64,000 bases of DNA, from positions 50,738,057 through 50,802,056 of the forward strand of contig CP141137.1 in NCBI GenBank assembly GCA_035236585.1, in the 5' to 3' direction. The notes under the pieces were generated by a model, which worked only from the letters and a program-made list of their open reading frames with translations, did no database searches and was not told the DNA's origin. A program made the translations under genes and the position numbers. The stretch's first letter is position 1, and each line of letters starts with the position of its first letter. Positions 47,731 to 59,439 of this stretch are shown here, in pieces. Source of the stretch: Warburgia ugandensis (Eukaryota > Streptophyta > Magnoliopsida > Canellales > Canellaceae).

Positions 47731-48648
47731 ACAGTTGCTATTCAAATGCAGACAGAAGAGTCCTTAGTGTACGTATAGTTAAATGCCTTTCTTGACCAGC
47801 GTTTACATTTACGGAGAGTGAGTTGCCAACTAAAGCCAGATATATCAGATGAAAACATCTTGTCATTGTGCCAGCTCTGTACCTTGAATTACTGTTAGCA
47901 ATTTAAATCATGCGGAAATTTGATCTGCAATGATTTCATCGATCATGTGATGTCTGAACATAGCTTATATTTTTATATTTTTATTGCGGTGATTGTGGAT
48001 GCATCCTGGTCCTACGCTGGTCTCTACTGCGAGGTGAAGGTGGGTGTACCTCTACTGTGGGGCTTTGATGAGCTACATGTTCGTATGCCGATTGGTGGTT
48101 CCTATACCTACCCGGATTCCTACTGCAAGGTGTACCTCTACGCTGGTCCTGTTATCCAAGCAGCTTTTGATTGTGCCACTCCTAAATCTTCCTCCCGATT
48201 GTGATAGTTTTAGGAGAAAGTATGTAATCTACTTCGACGATAATTCAAGGCCAAAGAGCCACTATTAGTTGGGTATTTCTCTAAGTGAGATTAATCTTTA
48301 ATAAATCTATGTTTGGCACAAACACTGTTGCAGTAACACATAACCTGGAGGAGTAACCCTCTAAAAAATCATGAAAGATGTCCACGTCAACTTTTTTTTC
48401 ATTTTTTAAAAGATCAAAGCCGTTGATGTTCGGTGTGCCAAATGAATGTGAATGATCTTAATCTGTTGTATTCTATTTTTGAAACTTTTAAGTAAAAATA
48501 GATGGTCCCCATTTTCAGCATGAGAAAATCCGGTGGGCATGAACTTTTATATTTAGGATAGCATAGTCATTCTGAGCCTGATGAATGGCTTAGATGTATA
48601 AAAATCTCATATTGCTTGTGAAAAAGGCCACCTACTGGGATTCATTAA
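47731..48648. other. Intergenic stretch between MIR319 and a SINE
   Basis: A 94-codon frame (47920-48204) contains short internal repeats (CTACGCTGGTC, GGTGTACCTCTAC) and no known domain; I do not call it a gene. A worn MITE-like sequence (GATGAATGGCTTAGATGTAT) lies near 48580. Confidence 0.35.
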
Positions 48649-48836
48649 CTTAATTAATCTTGATCAAAGGCATTCCGGTGCAAGAGGCTCCTCTGCATGT
48701 GGGGTCCAGAGAAGGGGTGGATCACAGAGATTTATAGTACACATCCATATCTATATCTTACATTCTTGCAAGAGGCTCTTGAACTCTTGACCTCAAGGTC
48801 ACACGAATCCTCCCCTTCTTAATTAATCTAGATCAA
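48649..48836 (-). mobile_element. Au-like SINE copy with 19 bp target duplication
   Basis: The body is 48668-48817. The flanks CTTAATTAATCTTGATCAA (48649-48667) and CTTAATTAATCTAGATCAA (48818-48836) differ at one base. On the minus strand the body has CCTTGAGGTCAAGAGTTC (worn B box) and the family's GGGTCC...GGAGCC tail region. It is shorter than full-length copies in this window (150 versus about 178 bp). Confidence 0.8.
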
Positions 48837-49938
48837 TGATTTGAAATTCTACTTGCCCCGTGACGGAGATCCACGCCAACAAGAGACGTAAAAGTTCTAG
48901 CTTGTTAGACTATGCATGCATTAATGGTCTTAAGTTCTGTAGTCTTCAATTTGTTCTGCACTGCAGCTGGATTTAGACAAGGTAATTTTAGTTTTTATTT
49001 TTATTTTTTATACAGCGTAGAAGTATGAAGCAAAGCGCCTACAAGCTCCGGTGCCTAATTCATTAATCCGCTTGAAATCTCTCAAGAAGTCTTAACTTGA
49101 ATCTCCCACAAGCATAATGACAAAAGAAGCCATGTTGTCTGCAACAACTGTGCTAGACGGCTTTCAAGGCAGGACTTGAGGTGACTGGCCTTAGGTGCCT
49201 TGTTGTCTGCCACCACCTGGGCTATAGAGGATGTTGGGCCTTGCGACTTCAACAACTCAATTACACATACGTGACAGTTACCGGCTTAGCTTTCACTTTT
49301 TTCCATTCTTTTTCTGTTGGATAAGAAAGAAGCTACATGAATTATATCCTGAACTTCTACACCTCTTTATCATGTTTCCTAGTTCTACCACAATCTTTCT
49401 GTATAACTCCCATGGCCAATCTCCCAGTAATACAAACACCAAAGATTAATTGACAATGTTATTACATGAGATCTAGGTAGAAGAATGTACATAATCAATG
49501 GCCTTACATAAGGAGCGTCAAAATTGAAGACCTCATATAAGACTAAGACGCCTCAAATATTTGGCGAAGCAATGCTGACTATGGTTTTCTATATAATCCA
49601 AGTCTCAATCTGGTTGCTTTAACATTGCACAAAGAACAAGCATTACCTGCTTGGTGTATTAACTCTGTATGGAATCGTGTTAATATGGTAATCGAAACTA
49701 AAAATTGATAAATATTTGAACATCGACTTATTTTTACAACAACAGAAAAAAAGAAGAAGGAATTTTTCTCTCACCAGGAAGGAAACAAACAAGGTTAAAT
49801 CTCAACCCTTTTTGTGATTTTTCCCAACTGTTATTCTACAGGTTCATGGCCAACCCATGAAATGCTACCATGCAATCAACTTCATGTATCTTTTCGAATC
49901 ATTTGAGCCTTGTAAAGGTGTTGCTCTAAATGTCTCAG
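48837..49938. other. Region downstream of PEX3, including its likely 3' UTR
   Basis: No gene is supported. The stretch next to 49939 is expected to hold the PEX3 3' untranslated region and polyadenylation site on the minus strand, but I cannot fix the end. Confidence 0.4.
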
Positions 49939-52853
49939 TTAGAAAAACTGAGGCATGTTCGCATAGAGCAGGGTGTAGAACAGTTCAACTTCTGGCAAGC
50001 TTCGGACTACCTGAATGAACCTGTTTTGGCTTGGTTCCTCAAGCAGCTGTGGACCCAACTGGGCAACTCGAGGCAGGAGCTTAGCCAGTGGAACCCCTGA
50101 TGATCTGCCCCCTCTTTCCTCCTGCAATGCCATGTCCTCCATCAACACATCCACCACCTTCTCCAAGGATATCTCCATGACGTGTCTAAAATCAGGGCTG
50201 TATAACAAGGAACACAAACACCCAGCAATTTTCTGTTCAGATATGCAGAAATTCAGTGACAAAGTACAATCGGTTGATCAAAGAAAATACCGAAACAACA
50301 TACTTTTAGTTCTTCTTTGTGGTACAGAAGGTCTAAGTAACGCACTGACCAAAGTAGTCTTGTCCCTAGATGAAATTGTTCGATCTCTTATAACATAGAA
50401 AATCAAATCCAACAGAGAAAACACTGAAGATTTTGGAATAAGAGCAACTTACAAAAGTTGAAGCAACCTAAGAAGTTTCATCATACACATTCTGTAATCA
50501 GAATTTGATACGGATGACGTAAGTTGGGGTTTCACCAAAAGCAAAGAAATCATGAAAGGAAATAATATCTCTTATAATGGAAAAAACAAATAGACACGTT
50601 GATTGCGAAGATTAGTAAAACAATCACAGTGTGAAGGATTCTGTAAATCAGTTTTTACCGCAGAAAAAACCTCAAAAAGAAGAAAATTCTTTCTCATAAC
50701 CCAAAAGTTCAAACAGACAGGCTTCTAAACTAGCACTTAAAAAATTAGTAACTCAAGATATATTGGCGTGAAAATATAGACAGGCTACCTAACTTCTTGT
50801 GATATTTGCCCCCACTCTTTCGTTTATACCAATTTATTGCCTGTTGTATTTCCCGAAAAGCCAACTAGAGAAAGTTTAGCATTAAGAGGGGACAACTATC
50901 TAAGGCAAGGGCAGGCATCCTCTTCCTTCCACAAGTGTAATCTTCTTCACTTTGTCATAATTATTTTGTGGAGCTACTAGTCAAATTTCCTATCAAAAGT
51001 ATGATTTCTAGGGCTAGTTGATGCTTGAACCATATTACAAAGAAGCCCTTGGTTGAATACATAAAGGCATCCAGCAGCTACCCCTAGACATCTCTTTCCA
51101 AACAAAAGAAACCAGAACTTGCCAGCCTGAGACTCTGTTTTCGAAAGGTTAGTGGTATTTAGTAATTTCAACAGCAAAGGAGAATAGACCTACCTAGACA
51201 GAACTGCACGAGTCTCATCCATGAGTTGCTCAAGTTTTCTGTAATCTGGAAGCAGTGAGAAAGCATCAGATTCATTGGAGGATGAGGCAGCTAGTTGTTT
51301 GTACACACTTGCGTTTTTAGGCACCAAGTAGGTTACCCAGTAGTTTGGGTCTCCGATGCTCATGAATGACTCTAGTATCTGCATTATAGTTTCACGCAGT
51401 TGACCCAGGTTGAAAGAATCCCTCAACTGCTTTCTGCACATACAAATGAACAAAATATGAAATACAAATTTATCCAGTAGATGGACAACAGAAACAAACA
51501 AATCGATTCATGCAACTGGTACATCATAATTAAGACTTGAAGACATGTCCGGCACCAACTTGAGGGGTCTGACCCTAATTCTGAGAATTCAGAAAATGCA
51601 AAACAGAAAGAAAAGTGTATTAAATATCAGCAGATGTCATGAAATTGAATTCTTCAAAGATACTTCCTTGCCTTAAGTGGACAAAAGTCTGTTTTAATAT
51701 TTAGAAGAATAAGATAAAACCAAGCATTTTGGTCTGTTCCTTCTTCCCCCGTTTTTTCACTTAAGTGGACAAAAGTCGGTTTCATCATTTTCCACACAGG
51801 AAACAAGCTCTCCATCACCATCCTTTGGCTTCTACTGTTGCAACAAATTTCCACCACAGCTGATGTTGACAGGTTGACACCACTGTCTTTTCCATCTCAT
51901 CATATTGCACTTATTTCCATTTCCAAGGAAGGCATCTTTCCTCTTTGAAGATGAGCAATTTGGCCATTTGTCCTATGCTCTTTTCATCTATTTTCCTTTC
52001 CCTTCTAAGTGATTCTCATCACCATATACTTCACCTCTATTATCGCAACAACTATCACCAGCACCACCATCATTGGCATCACAACATCATCTTCTCATCT
52101 GTATTAACATCTACTAGACAATATGAAAACCTCCATCTGGAGAAAGCATGCTTCCTCCTTTCAAGCATGACAAGAAAATCCTCCCACTAGTAAGGAATTC
52201 ATCTGTCTCACTCTAAGGAAAATCCATTTCCATTGTCTTCAAGTATCTTCAGCTTCTAACTATTTCATGTATTTCCTGGCAAGCGGGAAAAACCACCCAC
52301 TCTAGGATGTCAGGGAGATGGAGAGAACAACTTCAGTAAGTAGGAAGCATATACACATAGAAACCATGCTCACATTCTTCATGAATGCAACAAAGGAAAA
52401 TTTGAGTCCTTGGGTGTGTGGCCAAACAGCAACAGCAACCGAGACACCAATCACAAGGTTTCTGATGAAATTTACATCTCATAAATGCACCTCCCAAAGA
52501 CTATGACCCCACATTTAGCATTATCCTAATCAGAAGAAGATGTGTCCCAACAGAGTGAACTTGTATAAAGCAATATACTCAAGGATGCTGATAACTTCTG
52601 CTCTGACTGCCATACCAATGGGTATGCATCCTATGCAGAAATTTCTCATATGATCAAAGAAAATTCATCATTGATAGTTCAGATAACTAACAGAAGAGCC
52701 ACTGGATAAGATAAGTATTACTTACTCGTTGAGAACTGCTGCTGCTGCTCTCTGCATGTTTGGAATCAGTATATTCATTCCACAATTGGAAAGGTAGTCA
52801 GCAGTAGTTAGAAACTCCTGCTGGTCATTCCTGCCTAACGAGTCATCTTCGTC
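49939..52853 (-). CDS. PEX3: PEX3 (peroxin 3), three C-terminal exons
   Basis: PEX3 is an integral peroxisomal membrane protein that docks PEX19 and so helps insert peroxisomal membrane proteins. Three minus-strand exons fit plant PEX3 in order: 52726-52853 (DQQEFLTTADYLSNCGMN, NMQRAAAAVLNE), 51194-51433 (KQLRDSFNLGQLRETIMQIL, NYWVTYLVPKNASVYKQL, LEQLMDETRAVLS), and 49939-50197 (SPDFRHVMEISLEKVVDVL, VPLAKLLPRVAQLGPQLL, FIQVVRSLPEVELFYTLLYA, NMPQFF, stop). Each junction is GT-AG (donors GTAAG and GTAGG; acceptors ATTGCAG, TGTGCAG, ATACAG) and the phases join without a stop, giving about 208 residues, roughly the last 55% of the usual protein. No mutation is seen. The N-terminal exons, with the membrane anchor, were not found up to 64000 and should lie further right. 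Confidence 0.92.
50198..51193 (-). other. Last intron of PEX3
   Basis: A 996 bp intron from donor GTAGG (at 51193) to acceptor TTATACAG (at 50198). No element was recognised inside; frames on either strand are incidental. Confidence 0.8.
51434..52725 (-). other. Penultimate PEX3 intron
   Basis: A 1,292 bp intron, donor GTAAGTAA and acceptor TGTATGTGCAG. It contains a short duplication, CTTAAGTGGACAAAAGTC, near 51672 and 51761. Frames at 51654-52506 are incidental. Confidence 0.8.
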
Positions 52854-53122
52854 CTGCAATAGTATACAGACACATTAATACATCAAATCTATTAATAAGA
52901 GTGTTAGTGAATTTAAAAAGAGGTAGATGAGAAAAATATATCATTAAGAAACCCTTAAGTAACCCAAAACGTCTCCAATACATCTGGGATCTAGCAACAG
53001 AGCCTCAGAATTAATCCTTACAATAGGTCAGCAAAAAATAATCTGAGTTGCTTAATTCACTATCTTAGGATCATAGCAGGAACCAAGTCAATAAAAGATC
53101 GCCAAATAATATTTGACCAAGA

Positions 53123-53303
53123 AGAGGAGCCTTGGTGCAATGGTAGAGTTGTTGCCTTGTGAACTAGAGGTCACAGCTTCGAGGCGTGAAAACAGCCTCT
53201 TCCAAAAATGCAAGGTAAGGCTGCATACTATAGATACTTTGTGGTCGGCCTCTTCACTAGATCATGCACACATGGAAGCTTTGTGCACGGAGATGCCTTT
53301 TTT
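53123..53303 (+). mobile_element. Au-like SINE copy (plus strand)
   Basis: A tRNA-type A box TTGGTGCAATGGTAGAG (from 53132) and a worn B box GGTCACAGCTTCGAGGC (53169-53185) are followed by AACAGCCTCTTCC, GCAAGGTAAGGCTGCATAC and a 3' end before TTTTTT. No clear target duplication was seen, and the body is more diverged than the copies at 54.9 and 62.3 kb. Confidence 0.8.
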
Positions 53304-54049
53304 GAGTTTTAAAGACATCAATGGGTGCATGCATGTATTGAAGGCATCAATGAAGATTTTGAAGTGTCAGGGGCTCTGATAATAAAAAACTGTTTGAAAC
53401 AGTGAATATGCTAGATAACAAAAAATGTAATGCCTTTCTACTTTCATTGTAAAAAATGCCCTTCCAAATGCACAAAAATTAGCAAACACATGTATAGCCA
53501 TCTGAGGAACAGGTCAAGTTATATCAAATTGCCAATTTACTAATAACAACTAAATGGTGTAGAGAAATGGACATGCACTTGGTACCCTGTTACATAGCAA
53601 TCACTCTGTAGTGCTATTTACTGCTAGAGCACAGGCCAACAATGCAATCAACTTGCAGATTACCCACATCCAAGAGCATATCAGCCTTTTATGCGGGGCC
53701 TCTATAGTTTAAGATATCCACGCCTTGGCAGATCAATCTGATCCCTTCTTTCAGTTTCAATAACCCCAGATCTTCTGTGAAAGAAACCTTGACAGTATCC
53801 CAAGGAATACTACAATGAGATGACTGCCAAAGTACAAGCCTTGGTACCTACACAAGTCTCATGTTTCTGTACAAATATTTATTGTCTATAAACTAACAAT
53901 ATAATTAGTCCAATAGGATTCTCTAAACTCTGCTGTTGCCAATCCTAAGCCCGGATAAAAAGGAGGGTTTGCGTCAGGTGCCAGCCCACAAGGAAAACTT
54001 ATGGCAAACTCCATGGCATGAATCGATCTTTAACATTCCCTCAAGCTAG

Positions 54050-54235
54050 AGTGTTCCCCATAAGTAATGCACTGCATCAGATCCCGGGTGCAATGGAAAA
54101 TGCACAAGCACTGATAGGGCATTCCCCAAGAAGTGATGTGTTGCATCAAATCCCAGGTATAGTGGAAAATGTGGAAGGGCTGCTAGAGTATTCCCTTGAA
54201 AGTGACGCACTACATCAAAACCCAGGTAGACTAGA
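54050..54235 (+). repeat. 68-69 bp tandem monomers in the LINE 5' leader
   Basis: Units start at 54050, 54118 and 54187 (third incomplete) around a core GCATCAAATCCCAGGT...AGTGGAAAATG. The same monomers are found in the minus-strand LINE pieces at about 35540-35735 and 42470-42690. The open frames at 54018-54246 on both strands result from this repeat. Confidence 0.85.
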
Positions 54236-54854
54236 ATAGTAAGCATGGGTTCATGTCATAGAGGTCGAGAAGTGTTTGGGTAAATGGGCTAGCTCAAGAG
54301 AATAAGATTTGTATTGCAACATGGAATATAAGCACATTGACATATAAGAGTCTAAAGTTAATATATACAATGAAATACAAGTGAGTCAACATTGCTTGTA
54401 TCCAAGAAACCAAGTAGAAAGGGGCTAAAACCAGAGAAATCAATAGGTAGCTTTAGTTTGTAGGAAAGTACAATAATAGAAATAGTGCAGAGATAATGGT
54501 GGATATGGTGGGAGTCATGCAAGAAATTCCCAACACAGGAGAGGCTTCTACTTCTAATCAACTGCTCTATGACGAGCTAGGATACTTATAGGAGCAAACT
54601 TAAATGGTCATGTAGGAAAACAAAATAAAGGATATAATAGGGTACATGGAGGGTACGGTATTGGAAAAAGAAATGAGATGGGGGAAGCTATCCTCGATTT
54701 TTCTTTGGCATATAATCTAGCTTTGGCAAACACATTCTTCAAAAAGTGGGATGAACACTTAATAACTTTTAAAAGTAGACCATATAAAAGCCAAATAGAC
54801 TTTTTCTAATAAGAATACTGAAAGATCAATGTGTAAGGATTGTTAAGGTGATAT

Positions 54855-55071
54855 AGGTTAATGATTTATATAAAAGGGCAGCTCCAGTGCACGAAGCTCC
54901 CGCATATGCAGGGTTCAGGGAAGGGGCAAACCACAAGGGTCTATAGTATACAGCCTTACCTTGCATTTTTGCAAGAGGCTATTTCCACGCCTTGAACCCA
55001 TGACCTTAAGGTCACACAACGACAACTTTATCATTGTGCCAAGGCTTCCCTTCAGGTTAATGGTTTATATA
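54855..55071 (-). mobile_element. Au-like SINE nested in the LINE, 18 bp target duplication
   Basis: The body is 54873-55053 on the minus strand, starting GAAGGGAAGCCTTGGCACAA. It has an intact B-box-like GGTCATGGGTTCAAGGC and ends in ...CTGGAGCTGCCC. Flanks AGGTTAATGATTTATATA and AGGTTAATGGTTTATATA (54855-54872, 55054-55071) differ at one base. Since it interrupts LINE sequence, it arrived after the LINE. Confidence 0.93.
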
Positions 55072-57183
55072 TCTACATTAAAAGATGGAAGAAAGGAAAT
55101 GAACTTAATAGGTGTCCAAAAACTAAGTGGTGGAACTTAAAAGGGGATAAGATAAAATCATTCACAACAAATTCATGGTAGAAGGAAATTGGAATAATGA
55201 AACAGAAGTAAGCACCATGTGGACCAATATGGTCGAGTCTATTAAGTAAGTGGCAAAAGACATTCTAGGAGTATCTAAGGGTAAAAGGCAATCAGTAAAG
55301 GAAACTTAAAGGTGGAGTGAAAAAGTGCAGAAAGTTACTAAAAAGAAACAGGTGTATTTTAAAGTATGGTAGAGGTCTAAAAATAACAAGAACTTTGAGC
55401 AATATAAGAATGCTAAAAAAGTTGTTAAGATAACAATGTGTGAGGCTAAACTTAAGGCAGATGATGATCTCTATAATAGATTAGAATGAAGAGAAGGTAA
55501 AAAGAAATGTCTGAACTTGCAAAAATAAGAGAACAGAAGAGCAAGAACTTAGACCACGTTAAACGCATTAAAAGTGATGACCAAAGGATACTAATTAAAG
55601 ATGATGAAAACAAACAAAGGTGGAAAAGTTACTTTCAAAATTTGCTAAATGACAATTGCCTTAAGAATATAGTGATTGAAAGTTCCATAAACCCAAATGA
55701 CATTAGATATTGTAGATACAAACATAGGATTAGAATATCTGAAGTGAAATAAAAAAAGGATGAAATCGAGAAGGGCCCTGAGGCCCGATGGTATACAAAT
55801 AGAGGTTTAGAAGTATATAGAAGATATTGGAGCAGTTTGGTTGACAAAGTTGTTTAATAAGATTGTAAAATAGAAGAAAAATACCAAACAAATTGTACCA
55901 ATTTATAAGAATAAAGAAAACATACAGAGTTGCAGTAATTGTCGGGGGATCAAACTTATGAGTCATACCATGAAACATTTTAAAAGAGTGATTGAGTAGA
56001 GGCTACTAAATGAGACAAGTGTATTGGAGAACCATATGGGTTTTATGCATGGGAAGTCTACCATGAAAGCTATTTTCCTACTTAGACAATTGATAAAGAA
56101 ATATATAGAGAGGAGAAAGGATCTCCATATGATCTTTATTGACTAAGAAAAACCTTATGATAAGGTCCCCAAGAGTTAATATGATGGGTGTTGGGAGAGA
56201 AACGAATTTCATAAGAGTATATAGACATAATTAAGGATGTGTATGAGGAAGCTGTAACAAATATTAGGACTGCTTGCAGAGAGACCAGTGATTTTCCTAT
56301 CACTATAGGATTGCACCAAAGATCGGCATTAAACCCATACCTTTTAAAGTTGGTTATAGATGAGTTAACAAAACATCTGCACTAGGAGATTCCATAGTGC
56401 ATGTTATTTGCAGATGATATAGTTTTGATTGATGAGACAAGGGAAGGAGCAAACACAAAGCTAGAATTATGGAAATATGCATTAGAATCTAAAGGATTTA
56501 AAATTAACCAAACTAAGACAGAGTATTTGTAATACAATTTTAGCAAGGCAAGGAGTGGAGCGGAGCACCATTAAAGATTGATAACCAAGAAGTCTCCCTA
56601 AAAGAACACTTCCAATACTTGGGATCGATAATTCATGAGAGTGGAGACATTGAGAAGGAGATTACCCAGAGAATCCAAGCGGGTTGGAACAAACAGAGAT
56701 GTGCCTCTAGAGTTTTGTATGATCGGTGAGTGCCACTCAAAATGAACGGAAAATTCTATAGGATGGCTGTAAGGCCAACAATGCTCTATGCATTAGAGTA
56801 TTGGGCAGTTAAGGAACAACATGTACATAGAATACAGATGTTGAGATGGATGAGTGACAAGACAAGGTTAAAATTAAAAATAAAAATATTATAGGAAACT
56901 TAGGAGTAGCACCAATCGGTAATAAGATGAGGGAGATTAGACTTAGATGGTTTGGAGGTGTCTAACAGAGATTGATAATGACACCGATTAGGAGTGAGGC
57001 AATCCAAGTCGAAGGTTCTATAAGAGAAGGCCCAAAAGAACGTGGATAAAAGTGGTGACAAAATATTTCAAATCTTTGGAACGAAATGAAGTCATGATAC
57101 TTAATAGAGGGGAAAGAAGGGACAAGTTTCATGTGGCCGACCCTTAATCAGGATAAGGTCTTGATGATGACATAGGATTCTCT

Positions 57184-58309
57184 TGATCTGTTCTTATAAG
57201 CGTGGATCAGTTTTCCTGGGCCCAACATGCCCACCAAATCAGTCAAAGGATTTAGAGCATCAATGAAAAACTCACAATGTGAATGCTAAAACTGCTAATA
57301 ATTAGAACCAATCAATCTATGACTAGCCATACATGACTTAGCTTTACTCTGGCCAAGTTCTCTCCAAGCAGAACTTTTTATGTACTGACCTGAATAGTGA
57401 AAGCGCGATCTTAAGTTGAAATTGTTGCAGAAAATTAGAATTTGGGTTCTCCCACTTCCATAGAAATGAGTGCTACCAAACAACAAATCTACAATCTATG
57501 AAGTGTATCCATTAAGAAGACATACTACAAGACCCAATAGAAGAGAATAAAAAATCACTCAAATTCTAGTAGATTATCCTATTCAAATATACACTGGTAT
57601 ACAAATATAGACATATACGTACATGTAGAAATGTACACATATTCGAGATCTTCACAAACAATGTTAATGGAGAGATACTCACATGCACATGCACATATAC
57701 AAGTGCATGTGTGCACGTACACGCACCCTTAAGCTACAAGCACATACACCCTCCTGCTTGCACGCCTCCACGCATGCACACACACTCTCAAGGTGCATGC
57801 ACGGACACCCACTGTCTTGCACGCACACAAGCATGGATGCACACATGGTGAGATAGATTGCAAAAAAGGACATGTTAGTCATTTTAATCTTAACCTTTGA
57901 TATGGAAATTCAACCCTTCAATCAATACCAAAGTAAAGCGTATTTTCCATATTCAAAGCACATCACATAAAATTGAAAAAAGAAATATATGTTGCTGCTC
58001 AAGATAAACAGATTTCTCAAATTAGTAACTTCCGAAAAAATAATAATAATAATAATAATAAGCACATGCCAATCAACTTCCTTAGACTAAAAGCATATCC
58101 TCATTTTAAAATAAATAAAACCTACATCCGCATTCAAACATCCTAGAAGCTTTTTAAACTTTGAAACGATTGTAAATACTACCTCAAAACCTTTATTTTC
58201 ATTTTTCTATCATAGAACAAACACAAGCATTTTTAGAACTTGCATGTAAAAAAATAAATGTAAACATAAATAGTCATAGAAAATCATAATTAACGACCAA
58301 CTTACCAAG
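57184..58309. other. Intron stretch with alternating purine-pyrimidine tract
   Basis: No gene. 57680-57850 is rich in CACATGCACATGCACA-type sequence, alternating purine and pyrimidine over much of its length. A short (AAT)n lies at 58040-58060. The 67-codon minus-strand frame (57679-57882) follows from this composition. Confidence 0.5.
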
Positions 58310-58480
58310 TTTGATGCAATGCATCATTAGAATCATAGTTACAATGAGATATGGCTAGAGAAGAAAATAATATGATATCAATGCAAAGTGGTGTATTCAA
58401 CAAAGAGAAGGTAAAAGAGAAGTTCCAAAGCTATCTCATGATTTTCAATTCATCAAAATCAAGAGAATCCTCCTTTTTTC
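58310..58480 (-). repeat. LTR R-U5-like fragment, minus orientation
   Basis: The sequence GATGCAATGCATCATTAGAATCATAG...CAATGAGATATGG...CAAAGCTATCTCATGA has an inverted counterpart at 60950-61100 and a same-strand counterpart at 60570-60740. It abuts the 3' tail of the LINE fragment at 58492. Confidence 0.45.
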
Positions 58481-58491
58481 ATTTACAATAA

Positions 58492-59400
58492 TATCATCAT
58501 CATCAAGACCTTATCTTGATTAGGGGTCAGGCCCATGAATCTTGTTCTTCCATTCCCCTCTATTAAGTACATGGCTTCATTTATTCCTAAAGTTTTTAAA
58601 TCTTTTCTCACCACTTCTATCCACATTCTTCTGAAGCTTCTGCTTGCCCTTTTAGAACTTTCAACTTGGATCCGTGCTATTTTCGATCTCTATTGGACAT
58701 GTCCAAATCATCTAAGTTTAATCACCCTCATCTTGTTAACTATTGGTGCTACTCCTAAGTTTCCTATAATGTTTTCATAATTTTATCCTTTCTTGTCTTG
58801 GCACTCATCCATCTTAACATACACATTTCAGCGAGGCCCATCTTATATATATGTTGTTCCTTTACTATCCAATACTCTAATCCATAGAGCATGGCTGGCC
58901 TTACAACCCATCCTTTAGAATTTTCCTTTCAGTTTGAGTGGCACTCGACAATCACACAACCCTTGAGACTCATCTCCATTTGTTCCAGCCTGCTTGGATT
59001 CTCAAGGTAACCTACCTCTCAATCTCTTCGCTCTCATCAATTATCAATCCCAAGTATCGGAAATGTTCTTTTAGGGGGCTTCTTGGTTATCAATCTTTAC
59101 TGGCGTTCTACTCCTGTTCCTCTCAAAATTGCATTCCATATACTGTATATTAGTTCGGCTATTTTTAAATCCTTTAGATTCTAATACATATCTCTATAAC
59201 TCGAGCTTTGTCCCTCCCTTATCAATCAAAATTACATCATCTGCAAATAATATGCACCATAAAATCTCTTGATGCAAATGTTTTTTTAACCCATCCATAA
59301 CCAATGTGAAAAGGTACAGGCTCAATGGCAATCCTCAGTGCAATCCTTTGGTGATAGGAAAATCATAAGTCTCTCTGCTAATGGCCTAACTTTCATCTTT
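58492..59400 (-). mobile_element. 5'-truncated RTE LINE fragment, minus strand
   Basis: The 3' tail (ATCATCATCATCAAGACC, from 58492; GATGATGAT on the coding strand) and the following 0.9 kb match the 3' part of the LINEs at 21.2 and 56.4-57.17 kb. It includes the region encoding the end of RT (AATTACATCATCTGCAAATA at about 59230 is the antisense of the FADD motif region). It is lost upstream at about 59400. Confidence 0.85.
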
Positions 59401-59439
59401 ACCTTCAACATATCACCCATTTCTTTTGAGACTGGACTC

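Larger units (their letters stand above)
53913..57183 (+). mobile_element. Full-length RTE-clade LINE with 12 bp target duplication
   Basis: ATAGGATTCTCT flanks it at 53913-53924 and 57172-57183. The body (53925-57171, 3.25 kb including a SINE) has 68 bp leader monomers (54050-54235), then decayed endonuclease pieces: TMKYK, VNIACIQETK near 54390, and ERNEMGEAILDFSLAYNLAL near 54670. The linker and RT follow: EKMSELAKIREQKSKNLDHV (55507), SVLENHMGFMHGKSTMKA (about 56020), [25 protein letters not shown] (about 56402-56458) and GNLGVAPIGNKMREIRLRWF (about 56896). It ends CTTGATGATGAC, the short-repeat tail typical of RTE. Many stops and frameshifts show it is inactive. It lies antisense within the inferred PEX3 intron. 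Confidence 0.9.

Noticed and set aside
47920..48268. 94-codon frame between MIR319 and PEX3
   Set aside because: Built on short internal repeats, no domain, no clear start context or splice partners.
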